A DNA stretch of 64,000 nt from Nocardia sienata NBRC 100364 (GTDB lineage Bacteria > Actinomycetota > Actinomycetes > Mycobacteriales > Mycobacteriaceae): assembly GCF_001613205.1 (NCBI RefSeq), contig NZ_BDBX01000050.1, positions 1 through 64,000 on the forward strand. The letters are read 5' to 3'. Shown here piece by piece: positions 34,801 to 42,992 of the stretch. The notes under the pieces are model-generated. The model was not told where the DNA came from, did no database searches, and saw only the letters and a list, made by a program, of their open reading frames with translations. The first letter of the stretch is position 1, and each line of letters begins with the position of its first letter. Both the position numbers and the translations under genes were made by a program.

Positions 34801-35562
34801 GAGGGCGCGGCCGTGGCCGAACCGCGGCGCCGCCGCACCCGCGTCCGCCGGTCGGCCGGAGCCGCCGGTACCCCGGCACAGACGCCGGCCGCGGCACTGA
34901 ACGGCAGCGGTACGGCCACCGAACCCGGGGGCACCGAACCGGCGGCCACCGAAGCCACCGCGCCCGAACAGGTTGCTTCCGAACCCGCGCCCACCGAAGC
35001 CACGGCTGCCGAACAGGTCGCCTCGGCACCGGCGGCGGCCGAGGCCACGGCAACCGAGCGGGTCCCCTCCGAGGCTGTTGCGGCCGAAGCGGCTGCCACC
35101 GAACCGGACGCGGCCGCGGCGAGCGGAACTCATGCGCCGGAGCCGGAGACTCCACAGGAAACCCCGGTCGGTGCCGACACCGAGGAGGCTTCCCCCGTGG
35201 CGGCCACCGCGACCCCCGCCGCGGACCGCAACGGTACGGCCGCTACGGCCAACGGTGCGGCTCATGCGGCGGAGTCCGCCCCCGCCCCCGCTCCGGCGGC
35301 GGCTCCGGAACCCGCCGCGGCGAGCCCCGCCGGTGACGGGGGCACGGAAACCCGCAGCAGGCGGCGCCGGGTCGCACGCTCGACCTCCGCGCCGGCCGCG
35401 GACAGTACGGGCGCGGTATTCGTCCTGTCCGCCGCCGAGCAGCCCGCCGCCCCGGTGACCGATTTCACGGCCGAGCCGCCGGAGGTCGAGGTGCCGGTTC
35501 GCCGGGCCCGCCGCCGGGCCGCGGGTCGTCCATCCGGACCGCCGGTCGACGAACAGAACTGA
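31837..35562 (+). CDS. rne: Ribonuclease E/G family endoribonuclease
   Basis: This 1241-residue RNase E processes rRNA and mRNA. It begins with an IF2-N-like module (residues ~22-60, VHALAKRLGVTSKRILAKLSELG), as in mycobacterial Rne. An acidic/Arg-rich disordered region follows to about residue 430. The catalytic core then has an S1 domain (NVYLGKVQNVLPSMEAAFVD), the DNase I-like metal site (DVNTGKFTG near 758 and VDFIDM near 803) and the zinc-link CEHC near 863. The last ~350 residues are low-complexity Ala/Glu/Pro repeats with basic patches. GTG 31837 follows GAGGAG by 5 nt. Confidence 0.96.
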   Translation: MADQEPLDTTSQDDDHLPERIRVHALAKRLGVTSKRILAKLSELGTEARSPQSSVDRAVAESVRESLTAPPALAPAEPGLFEPTGTSAGPVGTGDAAAPPATEVAAAAPAEPRPAAAAQPGTGSGQIPGIGAEPVAAGAAEQTPQPTAEPGAGAQPATAADSGNPATEAGSSADETDTTELSASAEISAAAGDAAASGTPAAPVTPPPAFTAVVGLFASPVPEEPASAEPIVFESAVVAAPLFLSPDAAAAEQPRRRRKPEPEPEPEPDSGAEADSDAETGADSEDRSEQGDSDDQPRRRRRGRRGRGRGRGEQATDSEDVDSEDDAGADAEQATDTDDRTAEPGETDESEADESGDGGEDSESGSSRRRRRRRRRKVAGEAGDSEPADDDPPNTVVHEREPRNKTRTRATVDEVQGITGSTRLEAKRQRRRDGREAGRRRPPILTESEFLARREAVDRVMVVREKEFPGHPSATQVAVLEDNILVEHFVTSTGSASMVGNVYLGKVQNVLPSMEAAFVDIGRGRNGVLYAGEVNWEAAGLGGKERKIEQALKPGDQVLVQVSKDPVGHKGARLTTQISLAGRFLVYVPGGTSTGISRKLPDTERKRLKEILREIVPADAGVIIRTASEGVSEAELTRDVERLQTAWRKITAAADNESNAPKTLYEEPDLLVKVVRDLFNEDFSKLVIEGERSWNTVENYIGTVAPDLLARVCRHENNGVDVFETYRIDEQLAKALDRKVWLPSGGTLVIDRTEAMTVIDVNTGKFTGSGGGNLEETVTRNNLEAAEEIVRQMRLRDIGGMIVVDFIDMVLESNRDLVLRRLTEALGRDRTRHQVSEVTSLGLVQMTRKKLGTGLVEAFSSTCEHCHGRGILVHSYPVEPSGSDEGGAGRGRESGSRRRRNRDKAAATPPAPQPSTPELPEEDAAAKRAHPVALAMAAHHPDTDQGEPAEATKESTEQAAPQAGEPATVGGPGGSGAAPEAVAAGTGEEGAAVAEPRRRRTRVRRSAGAAGTPAQTPAAALNGSGTATEPGGTEPAATEATAPEQVASEPAPTEATAAEQVASAPAAAEATATERVPSEAVAAEAAATEPDAAAASGTHAPEPETPQETPVGADTEEASPVAATATPAADRNGTAATANGAAHAAESAPAPAPAAAPEPAAASPAGDGGTETRSRRRRVARSTSAPAADSTGAVFVLSAAEQPAAPVTDFTAEPPEVEVPVRRARRRAAGRPSGPPVDEQN
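32614..32643 (+). repeat. Hexanucleotide repeat in rne
   Basis: CCCGAA occurs four times in tandem from 32614, followed by CCCGAC, and encodes a Glu-Pro run. It lies in the disordered N-terminal region of RNase E. Because the unit is 6 nt, slippage would change length without shifting the frame. Confidence 0.85.
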
Positions 35563-35919
35563 GTCACCGTGCCGGGTGCCCGGCCCGCGATTCGCGGGCC
35601 GGGCACCCGCGCGTGGGTCCGGCCGGGGTTGTGGTATCCGAACGGTGGCCGTCCCGGCACACCGCTTTCCGCATCGCGGCGGGTCCGCCGGGGTGTGCGG
35701 CGGGGACCGGTTTGGTCGCATGTACCGGCATCCTGTAACCTTGGCAGTCGCTGCCCGGTGACAGCATGTGCTGTTCCGTGGCCGGTTCCCGATACCGAGA
35801 GCCACCAGTAGCCGAGGCGGCGGATTACCAGACCAGTCGTGCGGTGGACCCCGGTGCGAAACCGAGGTACGACCGTGTGAACGAGTGCCGAGCACTAGAG
35901 GAAGAAGGGCAGCCGACCG
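35563..35919 (+). other. rne-rplU intergenic region
   Basis: 357 nt without a gene. It starts with the rne terminator. Further on is the dyad ACAGCA-tg-TGCTGT at 35761-35774 and a TAACCT hexamer about 25 nt before it that could be a -10 element. The rest should be the rplU leader. I cannot identify a known L21-binding leader. Confidence 0.45.
35573..35609 (+). terminator. rne terminator
   Basis: Positions 35573-35589 and 35593-35609 form a perfect 17-bp GC-rich stem with a 3-nt loop (att). It starts 10 nt after the rne stop. This is the strongest hairpin in the window; no T-run follows. Confidence 0.75.
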
Positions 35920-36231
35920 ATGGCAACGTACGCGATCGTCAAGACCGGCGGAAAGCAGTACAAGGTCGCGGTCGGTGACCTGGTGAAGGTCGAGAAGATC
36001 GAGGGTGCGCCGGGCACCTCCGTGGCACTGTCGCCGGTGCTCGTCGTCGATGGCGCCGAGCTCACCACCGCAGCCGACGCGCTCGCGAAGGTTTCGGTGT
36101 CGGCCGAGGTGGTCGAGCAGACCAAGGGCCCGAAGATCCGCATCCACAAGTTCAAGAACAAGACCGGCTACCACAAGCGCCAGGGACACCGTCAGCCGCT
36201 GACGGTCCTGAAGGTCACCGGCATCAAGTAA
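35920..36231 (+). CDS. rplU: 50S ribosomal protein L21
   Basis: This 103-residue L21 binds 23S rRNA. It starts ATYAIVKTGGKQYKVAVGD, the family's usual N-terminus, and ends with the basic signature KKRQGHRQPLTVLKVTGI-like segment (HKRQGHRQPLT). ATG 35920 follows GAAGAAGGG at slightly long spacing. It is followed by rpmA 45 nt later in the standard rplU-rpmA operon, and then by obg. It has its own leader after the rne terminator. Confidence 0.98.
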   Translation: MATYAIVKTGGKQYKVAVGDLVKVEKIEGAPGTSVALSPVLVVDGAELTTAADALAKVSVSAEVVEQTKGPKIRIHKFKNKTGYHKRQGHRQPLTVLKVTGIK

Positions 36232-36276
36232 CCACCCCGCAGGGCCGCGCAGGCCCGCGCTGAAGGAGTATCAGCA

Positions 36277-36543
36277 ATGGCACATAAGAAGGGCGCATCC
36301 AGCTCCCGGAACGGCCGCGATTCCAATGCCAAGCGGCTCGGCGTGAAGCGTTTCGGCGGGCAGACGGTAAAGGCCGGCGAAATCCTGGTGCGGCAGCGTG
36401 GCACCCACTTCCACCCCGGCGTCAATGTCGGCCGTGGCGGGGACGACACCCTGTTCGCGCTCGAGGCGGGTGCCGTCGAGTTCGGCAGCAAGCGGGGTCG
36501 CAAGACCGTCAACATCGTGGTCCCGGAGCCGGTCGAAGCCTGA
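36277..36543 (+). CDS. rpmA: 50S ribosomal protein L27
   Basis: This 88-residue L27 lies near the peptidyl-transferase centre. It begins AHKKGASSSRNGRDSNAKRLGVKRFGGQ, the near-invariant family start, so there is no cleaved N-terminal extension of the Firmicute type. The FHPGVNVGRGGDDTLFAL core is also clear. ATG 36277 follows GAAGGAG at 7-8 nt. It is co-transcribed with rplU; an intrinsic terminator follows. Confidence 0.98.
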   Translation: MAHKKGASSSRNGRDSNAKRLGVKRFGGQTVKAGEILVRQRGTHFHPGVNVGRGGDDTLFALEAGAVEFGSKRGRKTVNIVVPEPVEA

Positions 36544-36567
36544 CCGGCTGACGACTCCACCACAGCG

Positions 36568-36602
36568 AGCGGGTCAGGGTGACAAACCCTCGGCCCGCTT
36601 TT
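36568..36602 (+). terminator. Intrinsic terminator after rpmA
   Basis: AGCGGG (36568-36573) pairs with CCCGCT (36594-36599), with an inner GGGT/ACCC stem around a gacaa loop, and the sequence runs straight into TTTT (36599-36602). It is the only hairpin here with a clear T-run. It ends the rplU-rpmA transcript, so obg probably has its own promoter. Confidence 0.8.
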
Positions 36603-36702
36603 CGCGTTTCCACCCCCGGTGCCGCCGCCCCGACCGGGCCACGGTCCCGTTTCCGGTGCTGCGCCTTCCCGAATCATGGAACGCACCGCCCGCCCACCCC
36701 CT

Positions 36703-36750
36703 GAACACAGTGTTCATCCCACCCCCGAACACCGTGTCCATCCCACCCCT
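36703..36750 (+). repeat. Tandem 24-bp repeat upstream of obg
   Basis: Two copies, 36703-36726 and 36727-36750, differ at three positions. Each starts with a dyad: GAACAC-a-GTGTTC in copy 1 (exact) and GAACACCGTGTCC in copy 2 (partly decayed). The array ends 26 nt before the obg start and may be a double operator. Confidence 0.65.
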
Positions 36751-36776
36751 GATCCCCTGAGGAGGATGATCCGGCC

Positions 36777-38234
36777 ATGGCCAAGTTCATCGACCGTGTC
36801 GTTCTTCATGTCCGTGCCGGTAAAGGCGGGCACGGCTGCGCGTCGGTGCACCGGGAGAAGTTCAAACCGCTGGGCGGACCCGACGGCGGTAACGGAGGCA
36901 ACGGCGGGGATGTGATTCTCGAGGTGGACGCCAATGTGCACACCCTGCTGGACTTCCATTTCCATCCGCACGCCAAGGCCGGTAACGGCAAACCGGGCGA
37001 GGGCGGTAACCGGGACGGGAAGAAGGGCGGGGAGCTGCTGCTGAAGGTCCCGGACGGAACCGTCGTGCTGGACGCCGACGGGGAGGTTCTGATCGACCTG
37101 GTCGGGCCCGGTAACCGGTTCGTCGTCGCCAAGGGCGGCCGGGGCGGTTTGGGTAATGCGGCCCTGGTGTCCCGGGCCCGGAAGGCACCCGGTTTCGCGC
37201 TGCTCGGCGAGGAGGGGGAGGCACACGATGTGGTCCTCGAACTCAAGTCCGTCGCCGATGTGGGTCTGGTCGGGTTTCCGTCCGCGGGGAAGTCGTCGCT
37301 GGTCTCGGTCCTGTCCGCCGCCAAACCGAAGATCGCCGACTACCCCTTCACCACGCTGGTGCCCAATCTCGGCGTGGTGAACGCCGGCGATACGACGTTC
37401 ACGATCGCCGACGTCCCGGGACTGATCCCCGGCGCCAGTGAGGGCCGCGGTCTCGGCCTGGACTTCCTCCGGCACCTGGAACGTTGCGCGGTACTGGCGC
37501 ACGTGGTCGATCTGGCGACGCTGGAACCCGGCCGCGATCCACTCTCCGATATCGACGCTCTCGAAGCCGAGCTCGCCGCCTACAAACCCGCCCTGCGCGG
37601 TGACGTGAGCCTCGGCGATCTCGCGGACCGGCCGCGGGTGGTGATCCTGAACAAGGTCGACGTGCCCGAGGCGGAAGATCTCGCGGATCTGGTCACGCCC
37701 GAACTGCAGGAGCGGGGCTGGCCGGTGTTCCGGATCTCGGCGGTCGCCCATTCCGGTCTGCGGCAGCTGACCTTCGCACTCGCCGAAATGGTGCAGGCCT
37801 ACCGCGACGCCCACCCCGCGGCCGCCCCGAAGCGGCCGGTGATCCGCCCGGTCCCGGTGGACGATTCCGGGTTCACCGTGCGCGCCGACCCGGACGAGCC
37901 GGGCGGGTTCATCGTGCGCGGCACCCGGCCCGAACGCTGGGTGCGCCAGACCCAGTTCGACAACGACGAGGCCGTCGGTTATCTCGCCGACCGCCTGGCG
38001 CGGCTCGGGGTGGAGGACGAACTGGTGCGGCTGGGTGCGGAGCCGGGTGCGCCGGTGACCATCGGCGAGGTGACTTTCGACTGGGAACCGATGATCGCCG
38101 CGGGCACCGATATGGTCCCGACCGGCCGCGGTACCGATATCCGGCTCGAACAGACCGATCGGGTCAGTGCGGCCGAACGTAAGCACGCGTCGCGGGTGCG
38201 GCGCGGTCTGGTGGATGACGAAGGCGAGGAGTAG
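36777..38234 (+). CDS. obg: GTPase Obg (CgtA)
   Basis: Obg is an essential GTPase tied to 50S assembly and stress. The 485-residue product has the glycine-rich Obg fold at the N-terminus (GGDGGNGGNGGDVILEVD). The G domain follows, with GFPSAGKSSL near residue 166, DVPGL, NKVD and an ISAVAHSGL end, then an OCT domain in the C-terminal third (FIVRGTRPERWVRQTQFDNDEAVGYLADRL). ATG 36777 is preceded by AGGAGGAT. A terminator and a tandem repeat lie upstream. proB follows 39 nt later. Confidence 0.97.
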   Translation: MAKFIDRVVLHVRAGKGGHGCASVHREKFKPLGGPDGGNGGNGGDVILEVDANVHTLLDFHFHPHAKAGNGKPGEGGNRDGKKGGELLLKVPDGTVVLDADGEVLIDLVGPGNRFVVAKGGRGGLGNAALVSRARKAPGFALLGEEGEAHDVVLELKSVADVGLVGFPSAGKSSLVSVLSAAKPKIADYPFTTLVPNLGVVNAGDTTFTIADVPGLIPGASEGRGLGLDFLRHLERCAVLAHVVDLATLEPGRDPLSDIDALEAELAAYKPALRGDVSLGDLADRPRVVILNKVDVPEAEDLADLVTPELQERGWPVFRISAVAHSGLRQLTFALAEMVQAYRDAHPAAAPKRPVIRPVPVDDSGFTVRADPDEPGGFIVRGTRPERWVRQTQFDNDEAVGYLADRLARLGVEDELVRLGAEPGAPVTIGEVTFDWEPMIAAGTDMVPTGRGTDIRLEQTDRVSAAERKHASRVRRGLVDDEGEE

Positions 38235-38273
38235 GCAGGTGAACCAGGGCGACCACGGAGCAGGGGCACGGCC

Positions 38274-39395
38274 GTGACCCAGGTTTCGTCCGAACTCAGT
38301 GATGCCCGGCGGGCGATCGCCGGGGCCCGGCGGGTGGTGGTGAAGATCGGCTCGTCCGCGCTCACCAGCCTGACCGGCGGACTCGATATCGCCCGGCTGG
38401 ACCGGCTCGCCGATGCCATCGAGGCCCGGATGCGGGCCGGTTCCGATGTGGTCGTCGTATCGTCCGGGGCGATCGGTGCGGGCCTGGCGCCGCTCGGCTT
38501 GAGCAGGCGACCCCGTGACCTCGCGACCAAACAGGCCGCGGCCAGTGTCGGCCAGCTCGCGCTGGTCCATGCCTGGGGTACCTCGTTCGCCCGGTACGAC
38601 CGCACCGTCGGTCAGATCCTGCTCAGCGCCGACGATTTCGCCCGCCGGGAACATCACCGCAATGCACAACGCACTTTGGACCGGCTGCGCTCGCTGGGCG
38701 CGGTAGCGGTGGTGAACGAGAACGATACCGTCGCCACGGAGGAGATCCGGTTCGGTGACAACGACCGGCTGGCCGCGCTGGTGGCCCATCTGGTGGGTGC
38801 CGACGCGTTGTTCCTGCTCTCCGATGTGGCCGGGCTCTACGACGGTGATCCGCGCAAGGGCGACGCGAATTTCATCGGTGAGGTGCGCACCAGTGCCGAT
38901 CTCGACGGCGTGATCGCCGGGAGCGGCGGCGTACTCGGCACCGGCGGGATGGCCTCGAAACTGTCGGCCGCGCGGCTGGCCGCCGACGCCGGCGTCCCGG
39001 TGCTGCTGGCCGCGGCCGCCGAGGCCGCCGAAGCGCTCGGGACCGGTACGGTCGGCACCGCCTTCGCCGCCCGGCCGGTGCGGTTGTCGGCGCGCCGGTT
39101 CTGGGTCCGGCACGCCGCCGACAGCCGAGGCACGATCCTCATCGATTCCGGAGCGGTCGAGGCGGTGGCCAATGCCCGGCGCTCGCTGCTCGCTGCCGGG
39201 ATCGTCGGGGTCCGCGGCCGTTTCCACGGCGGCGACGTGGTGGATCTCGTGGGCCCGGATCGCACGGTCGTGGCGCGGGGAGTCGTGGAATACGATGCCG
39301 CCGAACTGGCGACGGTGCTCGGTCGTTCGACCCGGGAACTTCCCGACGGTATGCAGCGCCCGGTGATCCACGCCGACGACCTGGTTCGCGTCTGA
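38274..39395 (+). CDS. proB: Glutamate 5-kinase
   Basis: ProB phosphorylates glutamate, the first step of proline synthesis. The 373-residue protein has the amino-acid-kinase domain (VVVKIGSSALTS, VVSSGAIGAGL, VNENDTVATEEIRFGDNDRLAALVA, GTGGMASKLSAARLAADAGV) and a C-terminal PUA domain (about residues 275-350). GTG 38274 is the start, 39 nt after obg and preceded by a GGAGCAGGGG stretch. proA is not in the window. It converges on the endonuclease V gene, with 40 nt between the stops. Confidence 0.97.
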   Translation: MTQVSSELSDARRAIAGARRVVVKIGSSALTSLTGGLDIARLDRLADAIEARMRAGSDVVVVSSGAIGAGLAPLGLSRRPRDLATKQAAASVGQLALVHAWGTSFARYDRTVGQILLSADDFARREHHRNAQRTLDRLRSLGAVAVVNENDTVATEEIRFGDNDRLAALVAHLVGADALFLLSDVAGLYDGDPRKGDANFIGEVRTSADLDGVIAGSGGVLGTGGMASKLSAARLAADAGVPVLLAAAAEAAEALGTGTVGTAFAARPVRLSARRFWVRHAADSRGTILIDSGAVEAVANARRSLLAAGIVGVRGRFHGGDVVDLVGPDRTVVARGVVEYDAAELATVLGRSTRELPDGMQRPVIHADDLVRV

Positions 39396-39435
39396 CCGCC
39401 GGGACGGCCTCGCCGATGCGGGCCCGGTCGCCGGG

Positions 39436-40095
39436 TCAGGCGATACGGCCCAGATGATCGGCTGTGCGAGTGGTTTCCGGTAATCGGTAGCGCGGGGCCA
39501 GCCGCAGCACCAGCGCGCAGGCGGAGTCGAGGGTGAAGCGATGTCCGACCGAGACGAACAACGGTTTGACTCCGGGTTGGGTGCGCAGGGCACGGCCGAC
39601 TGTTTCCCCGTCCACGGTGACCGGGCTCCAATCACCGCGGACCGGGCCGGGCTCCTGATATTCGCCGGAGGATTTCTTCGCGACACCGATACTCGGCAGA
39701 TCGGTGAGTACACCCAGATGCGCGGCGAGACCGAAGCGGCGGGGATGGGCCAGGCCGTGACCGTCGCAGACGAGCACATCGGGCTCCACGCGCAGGGCTT
39801 CGAGCGCGCGGGTCAGCGGCGGTATCTCGCGGAATGCGAAAAGACCCGAAATATAGGGGAACTCGACACGCTCCCGGACGACCGCCTGATCCACCACGGC
39901 CAGCGAATCCATTTCCAGCACCGTGACCACGCCTATCGCGATATCGGGATCGCGATAGGCGACGTCCAGTCCGGCGGCGTGCCGGATCGGGCCGTGTTCA
40001 TCGCCCACCCGTACCCGGTCCCGCAGTCGCCGCTGCACGGCGACGGCCTCCTCCGCACTGACCGCCCATTCGTGCATCTGCCGGACCCGCACCAT
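39436..40095 (-). CDS. nfi: Endonuclease V (deoxyinosine-specific)
   Basis: Endonuclease V cuts DNA one nucleotide 3' to deoxyinosine and starts its repair. The 219-residue product has the family's metal-binding AGLDVAYRD segment, the YISGLFAFREIP wedge motif, LVCDGHGLAHPRRFGLAAHLGV with the second Asp, IGVAKKSSG and the later VSVGHRFTLDSA. ATG 40095 has no strong ribosome site but fits the family's start. It is a single gene between proB and an alpha/beta hydrolase gene, both on independent transcripts. Confidence 0.95.
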   Translation of the reverse strand: MVRVRQMHEWAVSAEEAVAVQRRLRDRVRVGDEHGPIRHAAGLDVAYRDPDIAIGVVTVLEMDSLAVVDQAVVRERVEFPYISGLFAFREIPPLTRALEALRVEPDVLVCDGHGLAHPRRFGLAAHLGVLTDLPSIGVAKKSSGEYQEPGPVRGDWSPVTVDGETVGRALRTQPGVKPLFVSVGHRFTLDSACALVLRLAPRYRLPETTRTADHLGRIA

Positions 40096-40120
40096 GCCGG
40101 AAGCCTATCCGGCCCCGGCG

Positions 40121-41035
40121 CTAGAGCTGCGCGAGGAACCGGTCCACGCGGGCCGCGATCTGCTCCGGCGCCTCGCCGTTGATGGCATGCGAACGGCCCG
40201 CCCACACCTCGACCTGGGCCCCGGGGACCTGCCGGGCGCGTGCCGCGGCGCGCTCGGGGTTGTGGATGATGCTGTTACCCGCCAGGATCACCAACAGCGG
40301 GATTCCGATGGCGCGCAGTTGTTCGGTGGTCAGCTGTCGCGGTTGGGTGGCTCGCTGGACGAAATCCCGCATCCCCGAGGCGATCAGACGTGCCTCGGGA
40401 ACCGAGTCGTCGGCCTGCACGCCACCGGAGATCCAGCTCAGCAGCCACTGCCGCACCTTCGATGGCAGGCCCGGCACGACACTGCCCAGCGAGATCACGA
40501 TCATCTTCCAGGTGATCGGGGCGAAGGTGACGGCCGGATCGAGCAGGACCGCCGAGGCCACTCGCTGCGGCCGGTGCACGACGGTCTGGGCGGCCAGCCA
40601 CCCGCCGATGCTCACCCCGAGCAGATGGACCCGTTCGGCGCCGAGTTGCTCGATGGCCTCGTCCAGCCAGGCGGCCTGGTCCTGCGGGCCGGTGAGAGGC
40701 GCGGTCTGCGCGGTGGCGCCCGGTTCGCCGAGACTGTCCAGTGACCAGACGGTGCGCTGCGCGGTCAAGCTCTCGATATTGGCGCGCCACATGGGAGTCG
40801 ATGCCTGCCGGCCCGAGAGCAGCACTATCGGTTCGGCGGTGCGCGGCCCGAAACGATAGGCGGTGACCCGGCCGAACGCGGTGGTCAGTACCCGGGTCTC
40901 GTCGGGGACGGGCAGCGTCGCCATTCCGTCGCGATAGGCGGCGACGAAACGTGCGCGGGCGGCCGCGTCGGCGAAATGGCCGAGGCCCTCGGGTTGTGGT
41001 GCGATGGGAGCGTTTTCGGGGAGGACACTGGTCAC
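40121..41035 (-). CDS. Alpha/beta hydrolase
   Basis: This alpha/beta hydrolase of about 304 residues has the nucleophile elbow LLGVSIGGWLAA (GVSIG, Ser) and the terminal His in GRSHAING. An oxyanion-type IVLLSGRQAST strand-turn lies near the start. The substrate cannot be told. GTG 41035 is taken as start because the typical N-terminus begins there; its ribosome site (GGGGCG) is weak, and a longer reading from 41086 is possible. The gene lies 25 nt upstream of nfi on the same strand, so co-transcription is likely, though no functional link is evident. Confidence 0.85.
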   Translation of the reverse strand: MTSVLPENAPIAPQPEGLGHFADAAARARFVAAYRDGMATLPVPDETRVLTTAFGRVTAYRFGPRTAEPIVLLSGRQASTPMWRANIESLTAQRTVWSLDSLGEPGATAQTAPLTGPQDQAAWLDEAIEQLGAERVHLLGVSIGGWLAAQTVVHRPQRVASAVLLDPAVTFAPITWKMIVISLGSVVPGLPSKVRQWLLSWISGGVQADDSVPEARLIASGMRDFVQRATQPRQLTTEQLRAIGIPLLVILAGNSIIHNPERAAARARQVPGAQVEVWAGRSHAINGEAPEQIAARVDRFLAQL

Positions 41036-41045
41036 CGCCCCGAGA

Positions 41046-41966
41046 CTACCGGCGGCCCCGGTGCGGCGATCGGCGCGCTCGGGCACCGAACTCGGGACCT
41101 ACCGCGTAGGTGCGCAACCGTTCGGCGGCCCGTTCGTCGGCGAGTTCGACACGCAGGTGGGGGTTCTCGTGGTAGAAGCGGATCAGCCAGTACGTGGCCG
41201 CCGACCCGATCGAGAGTTTCTCCGCGTGGATACGTTTCGTGACCCGGCGACCGGGTTTGCGGCCGGGGCGGGAGAGCCGGATGGTGCCCTTGGAATTGTT
41301 GCGCGAGACCACATCGATCTGCTCGACGGAGGTCCAGCTCACCATGTTCGCGACCGAGGTCTTGGTGGGCAGCACGATATGCATCGGTGTCAGTACCAGC
41401 CGGCGCATCTCCGGTCGCCGTGCGTAGACACAGAGATAGAGCAGGACCAGTACGGCAGCGATGAGAGCCACCCACGCTGGAATCGGCGGGTGCGGGTTCA
41501 GGCTTAGTGTGCCGGTCCAGGTGCCGATACCGAAGATCGCGCACAGTGCCGCCAGGCCGAGGAAACAGACCACCAGGGCGACCTCGTAACCGAGGGATCG
41601 GCGAATCACCAGCGTGTCCTGATCATTGGCGAATCGCGCGCCTTCGATCCGGATCCGGGAGCGGCCACGCGAGGTCGCCGAGAGCATCGGCAGGTAGGAG
41701 GCGACCCAGGCGGCGGCCGCGATATGGATCGCCGGCTGTAACGGTTGCCCGGAGTCCAGCGCGAGCGCGGCCTGTGCCAGCAGGAATGTGGCGAGAACGG
41801 CTACGAGGAACACCGCCGGATAGGTCCAGCCGTTCAGATTGCCCCACAGTTGCGGCGGGGGCGGGAAATAGTCCCGGTCCGGGGCCGGTCGCGGATCGGC
41901 CACCGCGTCCGGCCCCGCAACGGCCTTCGGCTTCTCGGGGGATACGGTGTGCGGCTGGCGTGTCAT
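41046..41966 (-). CDS. Membrane protein of unknown function
   Basis: This 306-residue protein has a Pro-rich N-terminus and four membrane helices in two pairs (TYPAVFLVAVLATFLLAQAALAL; IHIAAAAWVASYLPML; ALVVCFLGLAALCAIF; WVALIAAVLVLLYLCVYA). A C-terminal soluble part of about 110 residues is basic and contains VLPTKTSVANMVSWTSVEQIDVV, which looks like a small PH-like or bPH domain, though this is weak. I do not recognise the family. ATG 41966 follows a GGTAGT at short distance. It lies 10 nt upstream of the hydrolase start on the same strand. Confidence 0.75.
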   Translation of the reverse strand: MTRQPHTVSPEKPKAVAGPDAVADPRPAPDRDYFPPPPQLWGNLNGWTYPAVFLVAVLATFLLAQAALALDSGQPLQPAIHIAAAAWVASYLPMLSATSRGRSRIRIEGARFANDQDTLVIRRSLGYEVALVVCFLGLAALCAIFGIGTWTGTLSLNPHPPIPAWVALIAAVLVLLYLCVYARRPEMRRLVLTPMHIVLPTKTSVANMVSWTSVEQIDVVSRNNSKGTIRLSRPGRKPGRRVTKRIHAEKLSIGSAATYWLIRFYHENPHLRVELADERAAERLRTYAVGPEFGARARRSPHRGRR

Positions 41967-42175
41967 CGGTACTACCTGTACTTCAGATTCGATCGGGTGC
42001 CTGCGATGATATCGGCAATCGAAGGGCAACTGCCCCGTGCACTGTGTCGTCTGTGCGCCACCGTCAGCAGCAGCCACGGACACGCACTCGCGTCTTGCGC
42101 TTCTGTGTTCGCGCGGTGGGAGATTCGACGGTGGCCGCGACGAGCGACGGTGGGAACCGGTTCGGTGACCCGGCT

Positions 42176-42946
42176 TCACCGGGTGGCTCCTGCGGCGCGG
42201 CGATAGCGGACAACGGGCACACCGTCGTCGACCGTGATGGTCGCGGCCACACCGTAGACGTCGCGCACGAGGCGTTCGGTCAGCGTTTCGGCGGGAGTGC
42301 CGTGCGCGGCGATCCGGCCCCGGTCCAGTACCAGCAGGTAGTCGCAGAACATCGCGGCGAGATTGAGATCGTGCAGGGCGACGACCGTGGTGAGCGGCAA
42401 GCGCGTGACCAGATCGAGGATATCGAGCTGATGGGCGATATCGAGGTGATTGGTCGGTTCGTCGAGCAGCAGTTCACCGGGCTCCTGGGCAAGCGCCCGG
42501 GCGATCTGGGTGCGCTGCCGTTCGCCACCGGAGAGGGTGCTCCAGTAGCGGTGTGCGTGGCCGGTGAGTCCGGTGTCGCGCAGCGCCCGGTCGATAGCCG
42601 GCTCCTCGTCGCCGTCCTGGCCGAACAGGTCGCGGTGCGGAATGCGCCCGAGCCGCACCACATCCCGCACGGTGATATCGACTTCGGTGTGGGCGTGCTG
42701 CCCGACCATGGCGATCCGGCGGGCCAGCGGGCGGCGGCCGAGGCGGTGCAGCGGAGTTCCGTCCAGGGTGACGCTGCCGTGATCCGGCCGGGAGACACCG
42801 GCCAGCAGGCGCAGCAGCGACGATTTGCCGGAACCATTCGGTCCCAGCAGACCCACTGTCTGCCCGGGTTCCGGGCGGACGGTCACCGCGTCGACGACGA
42901 GGTTGCCGCCTCGGGTCCAGGACAGATCCTGTGCGTGCAGTGTCAT
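42176..42946 (-). CDS. btuD: Cobalamin ABC transporter ATP-binding protein
   Basis: This 256-residue ATPase of the iron/B12 (FecE/BtuD) class has Walker A GLLGPNGSGKSS, the Q-loop MVGQHAH, the signature LSGGERQR, Walker B LLLDEPTNHLDIA and the switch His in ALHDLNLAA. It powers the BtuC-like permease encoded just upstream. ATG 42946 has GGAG 7 nt upstream. The 46-nt gap to the permease stop fits one operon. The substrate is taken from the cobalamin riboswitch in front of the operon, not from the ATPase itself. Confidence 0.88.
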   Translation of the reverse strand: MTLHAQDLSWTRGGNLVVDAVTVRPEPGQTVGLLGPNGSGKSSLLRLLAGVSRPDHGSVTLDGTPLHRLGRRPLARRIAMVGQHAHTEVDITVRDVVRLGRIPHRDLFGQDGDEEPAIDRALRDTGLTGHAHRYWSTLSGGERQRTQIARALAQEPGELLLDEPTNHLDIAHQLDILDLVTRLPLTTVVALHDLNLAAMFCDYLLVLDRGRIAAHGTPAETLTERLVRDVYGVAATITVDDGVPVVRYRRAAGATR

Positions 42947-42992
42947 CGCGCGCTCCACGGCCGCGGGATCGGGTCCTCGGCCACCCGGCCGG

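Noticed and set aside
36714..39779. 1021-codon open frame on the minus strand
   Set aside because: It is antisense to obg and proB, both certain, with no motif of its own.
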